64,000 nucleotides of DNA from Dallia pectoralis (GCA_029465975.1 CM055753.1:505535-569534), one strand, 5' to 3'; positions 22,598 to 34,548 are shown, counted from the stretch's first letter. Notes: generated by a model not told the origin, from the letters alone. Made by a program: numbers and translations.

Positions 22598-24130
22598 TAG
22601 GGGTGGGCGATATGGGAAAAATATCATATCACGATTTTTTCAGGAAAAATCACGATTCGCGATTTTATCACGATTCTTTTTCATGTTGCTTTTTAAGACT
22701 ATTTTGCAAATTACTGAGCCGCAATACAAGCAAATTATATCTCCATTTAAAAAATATAGACATACAAGGTAACAAAACATAAAAGGGAAAAAAAAATTAA
22801 AGTAGCATATTTTAATCACGTGTATATTTAATGGAAGTGCAATTGTGCAAAGAAGCACCCATTCTCATCCGCAGCTTCACCATCCATTCACTGTGTAACC
22901 TGCCATCCATCTACAGCATCAGATGATCTACTGTGTTATCATCCTGAATTAAATGAATTATGAAGTAAAACATTTTACTAAAATAGTATGTAGCCTATTT
23001 ATTGTCTTATGTAACCATACAATTCAAAATTAAAACCATGATTTTAAAATGCACAGGATATGATATTTAAATTTCTAAAGATCGAATAAATGAAAATCCA
23101 TCAAACTGTATGTCCTATTTTGATGTAATAAATGCTAAAACATTTTAGATCACAAGAGACGCGCAATCAAATGATTTGGGCATGATTGGCCGTATATATT
23201 GCAACACAGACTCTTGAAATAAAAACATTAGGCTACAGTGTATAATTCGATCATTTACATTTGTAAAATGTATTAGCCTATAGTAATTACAGTCCAGTAA
23301 CTAAGGCACTGTAGACAATGAAACACGTATTTTACAGTTTGTATATTGGTCACGGTCGGGTATATTCTGCTGTTACCCGGTAGATACATTAATCAATTTC
23401 GTTTTATATTTTCGTTCTGTTTATTTAGTAAAACATATATTTCTTTATAAACGTAGGCCTACCTCTTTTTTTTAGTTCATTCAAATTCAACCAAGCCAAT
23501 CAATCTATTATCTATGTATATCTCGCAGCTTTTGTCTGCCTGAGCAGGACACGCATACTAACCGGTTGCACTGCGCACAGTGTTCATTAGTGTTGTTATG
23601 AGTGCACATGAGACAGCAGTGCTTAATCCGTTACATATATCCAGTTTCATATAGATCGGACCAAAATGCGTCCATTTTCATGTAGACTAGACCAAAACGC
23701 GTCGAGTTTTAAATAAACCAGACCAAAACGGATCCAGTTTCATAAAGACCAGACCAAAACGAGTCCAATATAGATCAGACCAAAACGAGATCAGACCAAA
23801 ACGCGTCCAGTTTCTGAAAACGGGACAAGGTAAAATGCACGTATTTAGGAAAAGTCATGGAAGGACGAGGCTGTAGCTTTTCAACATTATATATTTATTT
23901 TATTTACTAATTGCAACGCCCGGGGGCATGGGCTGTTGGCGCTTCTAGTGTTAACACACTGACATCTAGCGCACCGCGCATTGCATGTTGTTACGTAGCT
24001 GAAAAAACGCCATAGATCTGCATCTAATAGAACGTGCACTGGAGCGCGATTCTACGATATTTCCGAAAAAGTGAATCGTGGAGACATTTTAATAGTCCAC
24101 GATTAAATATCGTCATATCGCACACCCCTA
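22598..24130. mobile_element. Non-autonomous hAT DNA transposon, 1533 bp
   Basis: Terminal inverted repeats TAGGGGTGGGCGATATG (22598-22614) and, inverted, TAGGGGTGTGCGATATG (24130-24114) differ at one base. A perfect 8-bp target-site duplication, AGTGGTAC, flanks the element at 22590-22597 and 24131-24138, the length expected for hAT transposases. The subterminal regions carry several CACGATT/GATTCGCGATT motifs typical of fish hAT ends. No transposase or other ORF of meaningful length is present, so it depends on an autonomous relative. The interior contains a small tandem repeat at 23641-23815. Confidence 0.93.
23641..23815. repeat. ~31-bp internal tandem repeat within the hAT element, about 6 decaying copies
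   Basis: Repeated CCAGTTTCAT...AGACCAAAACGCGT units. The first four are about 31 bp long, and the later ones are shortened to 25 and 17 bp. Many end in ACGCGT or ACGAGT. Confidence 0.85.
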
Positions 24131-24138
24131 AGTGGTAC

Positions 24139-26170
24139 CTGGTGCCACTGTCTTTTGTAGAGCAGTTTACTGGCCCGTTTATGTCTTGACTTGGCTGGAA
24201 ACTGTTTAAGGTTTAAGTTATGACTCACTGGTATTGTAGCAGAGATTTCAGGCCCGGACTACAGAGGCTAGCAGAAACTAGAACACATGGATTTAACTTG
24301 GAGATAACTGTATGCAGTTAAATGAACGGTTTCTCTTGTTGTAGTCAATATAGGAACAATGATCGTCCAGGATTACGTATTTGTTTATTTTGAATGTGTG
24401 ATGAAAGTTTAATCAAGGGCTGAAAAATGTTAAAACGGTTTATTTGTTTCCCCCACACAAAAGGGTGAATGAATAACAACAAAAGCAGAATATAATATTT
24501 GTAAAATCATTGGCATTGTCCCCAAAGTTCACAATCGGTGCATCACTAGTTTAGATCAAACTTGGGGCTCCTGGACTGTTTCACTGGAAGTGCTGTGATT
24601 TGACCTCATGACACAGAGGTCATCGCTCTCACTTTGCTGAGGACAATCTATTCCTCTACCAACCCTGTTTGCACATCACATGTATCCCTATTAACTATGT
24701 ACAGGGTGGAAATGACATGCTTTAAAATATAGAACGGTATAGTAACGTTTAATGTCTGAGTAAGGTGAATACAATGAAGCCCATCGAAGAAGCAAATTAG
24801 ATATTGTTATTGGGTTGTGAGACAGACGAGCGGATTTGACATCTCTACTTCCCCAGTGTAATTCATCTGTTTGACTGGTTCACAGAAATTCTGTTCTCCT
24901 CCTCACTGCAGTACCGCTTGCCCAGAGCCCACACCTCCTATGGACTTACATGTGGAAATGGTTTTACTTGCATGGCTAATTCGAGTTAGCCTGCTCCCAG
25001 ATCTGTCCAATCACACTAACAACTGGAAGTAGGCCAGCAGGGGAGGTGACTATGGACTATGTTAGTAGAGACAGTGTGTTAATCTAATGCCATCTTGTTG
25101 ATTTACACCATGCAGGCCTTGGGAGCCGGAAGTTCTACCTATCCTTCATTCTGGCTATATCTTCACACCGGGGTCCGGGAGCAGACAGTTTCACCTCTCT
25201 GTCCTCTCTCTCTGTCCTCTGCCTGTTTTCATCCTCTCCCTTTGTTCTTGGCCCACATGGCGCCCTGTCAGTTTACTTCCGCAGTTCTGGCTTCATTGAT
25301 ACTTTGAACTCGTTTTCTTTCTTAGGAGCGCGTAGCCCCGGGTCATTAGTTAGAAGTTGGTTTGATTTTGATTAGCAGGCATCTATCCACAGGCCACAGG
25401 ACTGGGAATACTGGATGCGTCTCAGTTAATTTGCCCTGAGGCTATCAATTCTCTCCTCTCTGGAAGCTTAGCACACACACAAACCAAGCTCGTGGCCAGC
25501 TGGTATCTTCAGGGTAAGCACAGGAGAGCTGTCAATGTGTGTCAATAGTCTGGATTTTTGCATTTGAGTTTATTGCGTGTGTCTTAGAATATGAAGACCA
25601 CGGAAGTGTCAATCCAATTCAAGCTGGCAATCATGTAGGCCCATTGCTTGGTCAGTTAAGATTGCAAATTACTATGGTCTACCTATATGTCTAAGTCTGT
25701 ATACATATTTTTGAGCTTTTTACGTCTTTTTTTCACTCACAAAAATTGAATAAAACATGCTTCCTCTGAAGAGTTTCAGGTTTTCTGAGGGGAAAGTGTT
25801 CATAAAATGTCAAGAGATGTCTAGAGACTTTCCAGATCCCTAAAGAAATTACCAGTTTTGGTCATTTGTCATTATTATTCAGTGAGTGCAGTTTACACAT
25901 AATGGATATGTCTTCCTTTATTGTGACTAGCTACTGAAAATCCAGTGGAAGTTTCTTGCACAGACTGTTATAGGCGAAGTAAAACGCCCCTTAGTTGTAT
26001 TCGGAGTGTTGTTGAATCGATTGCTGCATTTTAGTTTGTGGGGCATTGCCCTTTTAAAAGTCCCAGAGGTCTGTATTTCTCCTAACCTGTTCCCTCCTCA
26101 GCTCAGTAGCAGTCTAATCCCATTCCCTGGTGTGTCTGACCCTGGCTCTCTTCCCCCCACTCTCTCCCAG
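24139..26170 (+). other. 3' part of the 19.5-kb TRAPPC9 intron
   Basis: Unique-looking sequence with no exon or recognisable repeat. It ends with the pyrimidine-rich acceptor tract just before 26171. Confidence 0.6.
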
Positions 26171-26324
26171 GATGGCCATCCAGGTGGATAAATTTGACTT
26201 TGACACGCTACCACAGCCTGACCAGGAGACTGTACGCTACACCAGCCCCAAACTGCTGGAGGAGGAGCGTCTCCACGCCCAGGCCTCCATGATCAACAGT
26301 ACCCTGGGCATCACATGGGACATT
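26171..26324 (+). CDS. trappc9: TRAPPC9 internal exon (second visible)
   Basis: This 154-bp exon has one base completing the arginine codon from the previous exon, then 51 codons from MAIQVDKFDFDTLPQPDQET through KLLEEERLHAQASM to GITWDI. The MAIQVDKF and LLEEER segments match the vertebrate TRAPPC9 region just before its GEASVEG motif. The acceptor is CTCTCTCCCAG at 26160-26170. The exon ends after an intact ATT codon (phase 0). No usable GT donor in a suitable frame lies there; instead ATATCCTTT follows directly, a U12-type AT-AC donor. Reading straight through gives a stop at 26401-26403, which is intron readthrough. Confidence 0.94.
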
Positions 26325-26333
26325 ATATCCTTT
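26325..26333 (+). promoter_or_regulatory. trappc9: U12-type AT-AC 5' splice site
   Basis: ATATCCTTT matches the minor-spliceosome AT-AC donor consensus at all nine positions and begins exactly at the end of the conserved coding sequence. No GT donor fits the protein homology here. Confidence 0.92.
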
Positions 26334-27298
26334 GTTGTAGTTCGTGGCTGTACACAGGTCCCTCTGAGGCATCTGGACGCTGCATCTGTTCTACTCCACT
26401 GATAAATGGGAGAACATATGGTGAGGTCCTGCCTGAGCCCTCATCAAAGCTAGGGACCCTATAGGGAATAGGTTGCTGTTTCAAAGGAAGCCCATGGCAA
26501 TATGCAGGCAGGGCTCTTCATCCATTATAATGAGTGGCTGTATTAGCTACAGGTGCATTCTGTGTTTGTTCAGACTGGTCTGAAGTTGATACAGAAAGGT
26601 GTACAGTTGATGATATTTATTAGTCCTGGAGCTGTTGAACATATTTCCAATTTTTGTAATGCATAGAAACTCCTGTTATAGTCAGCTTTTTCCCTACATG
26701 CTATTTGGCCGAGGAATGTATTTGTGTTGTGTGCGGAGTGCGTGGACAGAAATGTAGGTAGTAGATAATGTTACTAATGTAGTATTCCTCTGAGTGGGTA
26801 AGTGAGTGTGCTTTGCTCTGGCTTTGTGAATGTTATCGAAGCTCCATAATAATATTAGGATGACTGAAACCTTCCCCTGGACAGGATTAGAAAGGTCTAA
26901 TTGATGTACAGGTCAGACTGTAGGATGCCTCTATTTAACAGATTCACTGAACACTATCTCCCACTAAACACTTGACTCATTCACGTTATTAGAGACATTG
27001 CCAAAAGCACCGAATCAATTTGCTTTAGTACATAAAGCTAGAAACATAACATGAGGGTTTACAATTTGGGTCAGCCATTGCTCATAGTTATTCACAGTAG
27101 CATGCAATGTTAATATTCCACTTGTGAATTAGGAGGACTGTGAGGACCTTATCTTGCTCCTTTCCAGACCGTGCCACTTGGATTAGCATTAATAGGAAAT
27201 CTTCCTATTCATTATTGAGGTGTTATGCTGCCGTTCTGCGAGTGAGTCTGGCTGGAGAGAAACGTAGCCCAACGTGCAGGGGTCAGAAGGAGCACATG

Positions 27299-27360
27299 TG
27301 CACGCACACGCACACACACGCACACACACACGCACACACACGCACACACACACACACACA
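27299..27360. repeat. (CA)n with CG interruptions
   Basis: About 31 dinucleotides of CA with periodic ACGC interruptions, inside the AT-AC intron. Confidence 0.95.
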
Positions 27361-28915
27361 TACGCCTAAGCCCCTCTAACAATTCCACCTCATAACCTTT
27401 TTTGTCTACAGCCCACGTCCATGTATCCATCCACACGGCAAGGACACAGGCATGTCACGTGACGCGAAGCCCAGAGACACGTTGTGGATGGATTGATGTC
27501 AGGATGGAGTTGTACTTTCCCCCAGCCTGGTTCAATGTCACAATGTGTATCTCATCTGCTGCCTCCATCACCAAGCCCTCTAGGAGTTTGTGTGACAGGC
27601 AGCTCTCCTCACTTCAGATTTTAATTCGCTCCGTACTCTGTAGTAAAACAGCCACGTTTCATACTCTCTAATGACAGTTTGTCAGTTCTAGTTGTTCTAA
27701 CTCTTTACTTTGTTCGTTCTAGTTGTTTCAAGTCTGTTGTGTTAATTTGTTCCCACATCTGATTTCAACTCTCTGTGTGCCATTTGGTCTTTTCTTTTAT
27801 TTCTAATTCAGTGTTGCCATTCTATTCCTTCAATTGTTGGTGGTTTTACAGTAGTAGTCCAGTCATTATTTAAGCTGTCAACTGTTTGGTGGATCAGAGA
27901 AGCAGGTTGTCTGTATCCTAATGTCTTTCTGGGCTAATGTCTTTGACAGCAATGAGTGCTAAACATTAGCAGTGTTAGCTCCCTAGCCAGCACTACAGCA
28001 GACAGTCTCTAATGGTGTCACCGAGGGAAGGTTAACCGGCTACAACCTCACTGTACTCTTGTTCTCTCAACCTCTTCTCTTAAATGACTGTGACTGTGTG
28101 TTGAGGGACAGAACAAGTTGTCAGGCAGAGCTAAATGTGAATTCTTCATCAAACACTACAGGGGTTTGCTCTGCTCGGCACTGACAAAGCTGGTCTTTCT
28201 CCCGGCACACCGATGCTTAAACATTAGAACTTATGTTACTGTCACTCATCTTGTGTTGCTACCCCTGATTTTGGGAACGAAAAATTTGTCTCATTTTCCT
28301 ACGCTTAAGGCACTAATTGCATGTAGCTCAGGAACACAGCACATACATCGATTGATTAGATAACACAAAGGTTGTGTTGCAGTATATTGTTTTGATCTGA
28401 GATGTGAGGAGAAGTTGTCAGACACCCAATGTGTTTTATGAGATGTGTTACACACGAATAATGCTTATTACCATAACTCAGAGACTGTTAAGACTGTTTC
28501 ATTGTTCATTGTTGTTATTGCGTCACCCCGAATAGTATCTGTAAATGGCTATTATACTTCTTACTTAGAGCCCTCCCCTTTCCTAACAGTCACTAGGCAA
28601 CCAGAGAACCACAGGCGATCTATCTACCACTGGGCTGCAGCCAAGTCACAGCAACACTGGAGAATCATACTTCATAACCATCTGTCTGTCTTTTCTCTGG
28701 CCCTTTTTTCATGTATTTCTCAGGTCTATCTTTGCCACATTCTGAGTTTGTTTTGTCAGTAAAGTAACGTGCCCTTTCTTCGTGTCCTTTTGATGGGAGA
28801 AAAAATGTCACTGTGCTGTGTACCTTAGTTTGAACATTATTACTTGTGAATCCTCTCTATTAATTGCAAATGTCAGAATGACTTGGGCCCTGGCCGTCTC
28901 CAGTCTCGTTTGTAG

Positions 28916-28923
28916 TCCTTAAC
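28916..28923 (+). promoter_or_regulatory. trappc9: U12-type branch-point sequence
   Basis: TCCTTAAC is an exact match to the highly constrained U12 branch-site consensus. The likely branch adenosine is at 28921 or 28922, 11-12 bases before the intron's last base at 28933, within the short spacing typical of this intron class. Confidence 0.93.
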
Positions 28924-28933
28924 CCGAACTCAC

Positions 28934-29024
28934 CCGTCTGTGCGGCGCCAGGGTGAGGCCAGTGTGGAAGGAGTCCTCAACCAGCTGGTCCTTGAGCACC
29001 TGCAGCTGACTCCTCTACAGTGGG
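28934..29024 (+). CDS. trappc9: TRAPPC9 internal exon (third visible)
   Basis: This 91-bp exon has 30 codons (PSVRRQGEASVEGVLNQLVL then EHLQLTPLQW) plus the first base of a split codon. The GEASVEG...LNQLVLEHLQL..LQW block is a strongly conserved signature of vertebrate TRAPPC9. The 5' boundary is the AC acceptor at 28932-28933. An alternative AG acceptor (CGGCGCCAG, ending at 28951) would drop the six residues PSVRRQ, whose equivalents are retained in other vertebrates. The donor is G|GTAAGT at 29025, a strong U2 site (phase 1; the next codon begins with G, probably Asp). The following exon is not in the window. Confidence 0.94.
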
Positions 29025-29116
29025 GTAAGTACAGGCTTTGTGAATGGCCGGGGACCTGAATATACAATGTTATTGCTAAACAATGTGTTAGCATTTGCCT
29101 GCCAGTGGATACAACA

Positions 29117-29120
<4 letters not shown>

Positions 29121-29167
<47 letters not shown>
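29121..29167. repeat. (CA)n followed by (TA)n
   Basis: Fourteen CA units run directly into ten TA units, about 100 bp into the intron after the third exon. Confidence 0.95.
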
Positions 29168-29204
29168 TGTATTTACATACATGCAAGTAACTGTCAAGAG
29201 TTTG

Positions 29205-29243
29205 AATGGGTAATTGTGTCCAAACTTTTGATCGGGCCTGTAC
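29205..29243. mobile_element. Fragment resembling a Tc1-like terminal inverted repeat
   Basis: TGTGTCCAAACTTTTGATCG followed by GGCCTGTAC resembles the end of fish Tc1-like elements, which often read GTGTCCAAACTTTTGACTGG. No partner end or transposase was found nearby. The family call is from memory. Confidence 0.45.
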
Positions 29244-29694
29244 ATTTATTCTGAAGTGTATTGCCCGAACCTTAGGTGCTAGTGCAATACTACTGTGAAT
29301 CCCTGAATCAATTACTTCCTGTTAACGGTTCAGTGTAAGATGTTTAGCCAAGGTGTTTTAATATAGACTAGGTAATTTTAACAACTTTTTGGGTCAGCAA
29401 ATTTGAAAACATACCCTTTTGTTCTTAAATAGTTTTCTCATATCTTGTTGCTTTCTGTGCAGACTCCGTTTCAGTACTTTTGCTGTCTTTTTCCGCTCAT
29501 CTTGCTCTCTATGGGGAACTGCAGGCTGCAGGCTGTTGTTTAAGGTGCTCCACTTGTCTGGTCGATCTTGTTCATTCTTAGTTGAGTCAACACTTTTGAA
29601 GAAGTTTACCTTGAGTTGTTGTAGCTTCGTATGACTATTTTGGAGGGTTTAAAATCAATGTCACCTCCGAATTCAAGACACTGCAATGTGTGTA

Positions 29695-29750
29695 AGCGCG
29701 TGTGTGTTTATGTGTGTGCGCGTGTGTGTGTGCGCGTGTGCGTGTGTGTT
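29695..29750. repeat. (GT)n/(GTGCGC) microsatellite
   Basis: Interrupted GT dinucleotides with GCGC inserts. Confidence 0.9.
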
Positions 29751-30387
29751 TTCTTTCTCGGTTTCTTATTTGTTATGTATGCATTGCAAATTGATCCTGC
29801 GATTTGATGTCCCAAACATATTGCTCACTGTATGGCCACTTCAATGGAACTGCAGTTGGCCATTAGAGAAACTAAAGGTTTTAACAAAAGTTTATATTTT
29901 ACTATGCTGCATAAACCCAATCTCTCAAATCCATAGTGAATATGCATTCCCCTCCGCACACGCACATATCGTGACGTGTACACACACACACACACACACA
30001 CACAGGCATGCACCCACAATCAATTAATAAATAAATAGCTGATTGTTTGGGAGGCTGATCACAGATGGTGAGGCCTAGAAATTAAGAGTGGAAAGCTTTT
30101 CAGATCTCCCCCTGCTGTCCCAGAATGCATCACTCATCACCCAGCCTTCCAGCTCTGCCTCATAATGGCTCCCTGAAATAGCCTAGTGCCTAATATATAT
30201 ATTTATTTATATATATATTATACATGCAGATAGAAAACATGACTTAAGACCCATGTGGTGGGTTTGTGTGGGCTGGTGTTGTTAATTACCAAGTGGTTTG
30301 GTTAGTTTGGTTTTGGCACTGGTTTTAATGTTGCGTTTGTCTGTATGGGTGTTATTGTGAAACACGGCTGCCTTTTCTTGGAGGTCG

Positions 30388-30388
<1 letters not shown>

Positions 30389-30421
<33 letters not shown>
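30389..30421. repeat. (GT)n microsatellite
   Basis: Sixteen perfect GT units. Confidence 0.95.
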
Positions 30422-30424
<3 letters not shown>

Positions 30425-32419
30425 TACATTGATAATATTGTATGTATATTTCTAAAGCATATTTTCTCACAGAGAATTTTAAGAGTTAGCTAGCTTCCGT
30501 TTGAAAGATTAAAGGAGCCAGAGAGTTTGGCTTGTGTTAGTATTTCAATGGTTTACCTCTACAGGAAAGTTGATCTAGTCATTTGAAGAGCACATCCACA
30601 CATCACTGTGTACATGTAAAGAGGCTGTGTGTGGACGCGCATTTGTCATCTATGTCTCCCAGTTTGTTAGGATGTTGTTATCACAGTAGTCAGCCATCAT
30701 ATACTCCATTATGGGCTTCTAAAGTGTTCTACCTCCACATCAATAATCATTACATAGAGTTGGGGGAAGTGTACTGCAACCTGCAGGCTGCAGTACATTT
30801 AACCTTTTACAGTAGACACATGCTTGGCTTTTCTATGAGGCGAGTGGTATTTTTTTGCAATGCATTTTCAATCATTTTCATACTTATTTTGAATCAAAAG
30901 TACATGGAGAATGAAAGCCACCTGTAAAGGTCAAGTACATTTACACGTATTTAGAGCAGTGATTATTGTTTTACCAGCTTGCTGAGGCCATTTTTGAAAA
31001 AGTTATTAAAATGTTCTTTACTCTTAATGACCTCCACCCTAGGAGGCATTTTTACTGCTACAGAACGTGTTGGAATTGGGCCAACTGCAGAGTCAGGCAG
31101 GGCATATATCTGTATATGAGGCATAAATACACTTTTAAAAATCAGACAACTTGTTTACGATTGCATTCAATATACTTTTGGTATGCCCTGTTTAATTCTG
31201 ATGTCTTGTTAGTCTGTAGGCTATAAAGGCACATGTACATTACTAGGGGTAATGGTTTGCCAGTGAACCCTAAATACATTTTGTAACATTATTCAACATA
31301 AGTATCTCTAGCTCCTCTGTGATAAGTTCTTTATAAGCGAGTAGAAAAAAAAAGCATAGAACATATTTTGTTAAAAGAAGAACCTTTACACATGTTGTTA
31401 CCGGGGGAACAAATGATTTGTTGCTTTTGAGCTATTTCCACACTGTCGAGTCGGGTTATAGATCATCTAAACATGGAGGCTCTTCCAGATTCTTTTACAT
31501 CTACAGTGGAACACATTTTTCCCCGTTACAGTAGTCTAGAACCAGGGGGAACAGAGAGGTGATGTTGAAACAGTATCTGTTGACAGAAGTAGCCAATGCA
31601 GCTCCTAACACATCAAAACATGTTGACACATCTACGCCAACATCACCTCAGTGTCAATATCCCTGAGCAAAATACAAACGAAGAACAACACAATTGCGTG
31701 TCTGCGATGCATTCATACAGCCCTTAGCATCAGTCTAATTGGGCTAGAGAAATGACAACAGCAATTGGTGTGTGTGTTTATAGCCAGGTATATCCGCCGG
31801 AACATCAACAGAACGCTAGTAGTTTGTGAAATTAGAAAATATCCTAGTTTGGCTTTGTCTCACTCCTGTGCGCCTCCTCGTCTGGACCTCCTCAGCTGAC
31901 ACACCTACAAAACCAGTCTTGGCCGAAGCACATTATTTCTACCAATGGCAACACATATACAATACAGGAACGATAAAGTAAGTGTTCTGTTTGGGGAACA
32001 TGAACATCAAATGGCCCAGTGAAGCTGCCTGTTTTGAGGGAGAGCATTACAGGCTTACAGTTTGAGCAACTTCTCCACGTTTCCACAGCAAACGGTGCAT
32101 ATTTAATGTCTCCGTTTTGCAATAAAAGAACACTAGAAAACAGCAGAAAGGCCTTTTATGTGTTCCTGTTTGTTTAAAGCATTAGTATTATTATTATTAT
32201 GGGGAGTGAGGGCGTCAACCAGACGGCAAGAGACTATTCGGAAACGATTCCCTCATTTGGGCACTAGCAGAGAAACTCTGAATCACAGCTACTGACACCC
32301 ATGCAGTTAGCAACAGCACAGCATCGTAGTCCAACTAGAATAGTATAAATACAGTTCTCATGACCGTATGTACGTATTAGAAGAAAATGGAGCATGCGTT
32401 AACTCCCTTTGGTTTGAGT

Positions 32420-32640
32420 TTGTTTGTGCAATCTCATCTTCAGAAAATTGAATGTTCAATTGGACTTAAGTCTGGAGATAGACTTGGCCATTCCCCAGTT
32501 GCTATGGCGGTATGTTTGGGTGCAATGTCTTGCCGTATAATAAATCACTGTCTAATGAACTACGGCTATTGTTTGCACTTTAGCGGACAAGCTTTTTGGC
32601 TCAAGGGCCACATCAGCACTTTAAAATTCAAAGGAGGGCT
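32420..32640. mobile_element. Fragment of a dispersed fish repeat
   Basis: The stretch with GGACTTAAGTCTGGAGATAG...TTGGCCATTCC...TGCAATGTCTTGCCGTATAA resembles a dispersed DNA-element fragment common in fish genomes. It carries no intact ORF or termini. The assignment is from memory and tentative. Confidence 0.35.
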
Positions 32641-33918
32641 CCTTGTTTTGTAATGTTTGAGTTGTTGGTCAAAATCATTTGTGGAATAGACATGTATTAA
32701 AGCAGTAATGATTTCTGCATACTGTCATTGTATTGTAGTTTTAGATGTAGATTTTATTATTTATTCAAACTATTGGCTCGACTGATTTGTCCGTCAGGGC
32801 TTTGGCCTTGTTTAAATTCAATCACATATTACTGTCATTACACTAGACGCTGGCATTGTATAATCGTGCAGATAGCCCTAGCTCAAGTTCAAATTATTTT
32901 TTGCTAAGTTTTACAAAGGCAAATGCATAGTCTAAAATGAAGACACGGCCAGCTCTCTAACACCTCTTTTTCATGTCATTGCAAAGAAAAAGTTTTTTTT
33001 ATTTACAACCCATTCAAGGTTTATTTCAAGAGGAACAGTCAAGTGATCATTCATCTGAACCCCTCCTTTTGTCTGAACAGTCCCACCTTGCAAACAAGTG
33101 ATTGGTTCAGAAGACAACATGTGACCATTTCTAGCTTTTTGAAACATAAAGACCAGTGTTTTCCGCTCCTCATATTACCTGCGGCACACCTAGAACTGAT
33201 TCTGATAGGTGTTTATACTGCATGTCTGAGACTGTGGGATCACATTTCTAAGATATGGGCTACCACTGTTGGACCTGGTGAGATCACATTATGTATTGAG
33301 AAATTGCAATGTGGATGATGCCCTTTAAATAAATGATACCTTCATGAGTGCTGTGTTTTAATGCACAGTTGATATAGCGTTCAAGTCAGCTATATGATTG
33401 AATAAGACATTAATATTGATTCATTCTGCATCAGCAAGTCACAACAAATAGTTGTCTGATAAAGTTCCATTAGTGCCTTTTGTTTAAATAATGTGTTCTT
33501 AGTTTCAAAGCCATTCTGCTTTTTGTTGTTCATAATCATTGCTGCTTCAACAAGAGTCTCTACAGGCCAATTACAAGTTTAGTTTATGTGTTATGTACTA
33601 CACAGACTGTATTACTTCTGTTTCAACCTCCCCCCAACACACCGCACCCTGCTCTACACCCTGCTACTAGACCTTCATGTGCAGAAAGCAACATCAATAC
33701 TATTGGCGAGTTGAGCGGGTGTTATAGCTAAATCCTCCCAAAGTGATTTGTTGATTAGAGCCCATTTTTTAACTATAATCAAGTCTATGTCTGTTTGTTC
33801 AGTAGCTATATGGGATATAAAAAGATTGGAAAACACTTTCGCAATGACATCAACATTTGACACAAACCCGTTGGCTGCAGCAGAACTGCTATTAGTACCA
33901 CATACCAACATATGTTCT

Positions 33919-33921
<3 letters not shown>

Positions 33922-33952
<31 letters not shown>
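33922..33952. repeat. (CA)n microsatellite
   Basis: About 15 perfect CA units. Confidence 0.95.
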
Positions 33953-33954
<2 letters not shown>

Positions 33955-34536
33955 TTTCCTGGGTAAATGTCATCCATGGCACCTTGTTATGCTTGGTGTT
34001 CCTCGCCTATTGTTTTTTTCAGAAGGTTACTAGCTGGTCGTCCTGATTATCTGTGACAAACGATTCTGATGCTAGAGAGAACCTGGAGGGGTCTTCTACC
34101 AAAACACATGAATCACAGAACAAGTGTTAGAGATGGAGGGATTGAAAGAGAGAGATGAACACCATTAAATGAAAGCAATAGAACATCCTTGGGAATTGAA
34201 CTTGTGAGAACGGACTGAGCTATATTTACTGGATTTAACCCCTAAGAAGGTTCTAATGGGTCGCAATGCCATAAATACTGTACATACTGTAGATTATATG
34301 CATGGCCTACTCATTTATATGTTTTCGTTTATGCTATTTTAACCTATCATATGGTTATGGTAATAACGTTTCTATTGTTTTAAACAGAGCCCGGCCAGGT
34401 GGCAGACCGCACTAGCAGGGTTTATGTATTCTGCAGACTGCTTGGTGTCGTAGCGTTATGTAAATAGCCTCATTGATTGCTCCTCGGCTGACAATTTAAT
34501 TACAGTCAAATTGGCACCCCTTATGTTGGGAGTGTC

Positions 34537-34548
34537 CACGTGACGTCA
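34537..34548. promoter_or_regulatory. Overlapping E-box and CRE palindromes
   Basis: CACGTGACGTCA combines a perfect E-box (CACGTG, 34537-34542) with a perfect full cAMP-response element (TGACGTCA, 34541-34548), sharing two bases. It sits in a unique-looking segment (34450-34560) with an ATGTAAAT octamer-like site and a TTAATTA motif. No coding sequence is nearby. The regulatory role is inferred from motif content only. Confidence 0.4.

Larger units (their letters stand above)
6695..26170 (+). other. trappc9: TRAPPC9 intron, U2-type GT-AG, 19,476 bp
   Basis: It is delimited by the donor AG|GTATGG and the acceptor tract CTTCCCCCCACTCTCTCCCAG. It splits a codon after its second base (phase 2). 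It houses a dead Tc1/mariner copy, four minisatellite arrays and a hAT element. Confidence 0.9.
26325..28933 (+). other. trappc9: TRAPPC9 intron, minor-spliceosome U12-type AT-AC, 2609 bp
   Basis: The termini are AT and AC, the donor is ATATCCTTT and the branch site is TCCTTAAC close to the 3' end. There is no polypyrimidine tract before the acceptor, as usual for U12 introns. Splicing joins GAC ATT to CCG TCT in phase 0 and gives WDI-PSVRRQGEASVEG, which is collinear with vertebrate TRAPPC9. Inside the intron are a (CA)n run at 27299-27360 and otherwise unique sequence. Confidence 0.92.

Noticed and set aside
26130..26402. 90-codon ORF as a complete small gene
   Set aside because: Its first part is upstream intron and its last part is readthrough into the AT-AC intron. 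Only 26171-26324 is conserved coding sequence.
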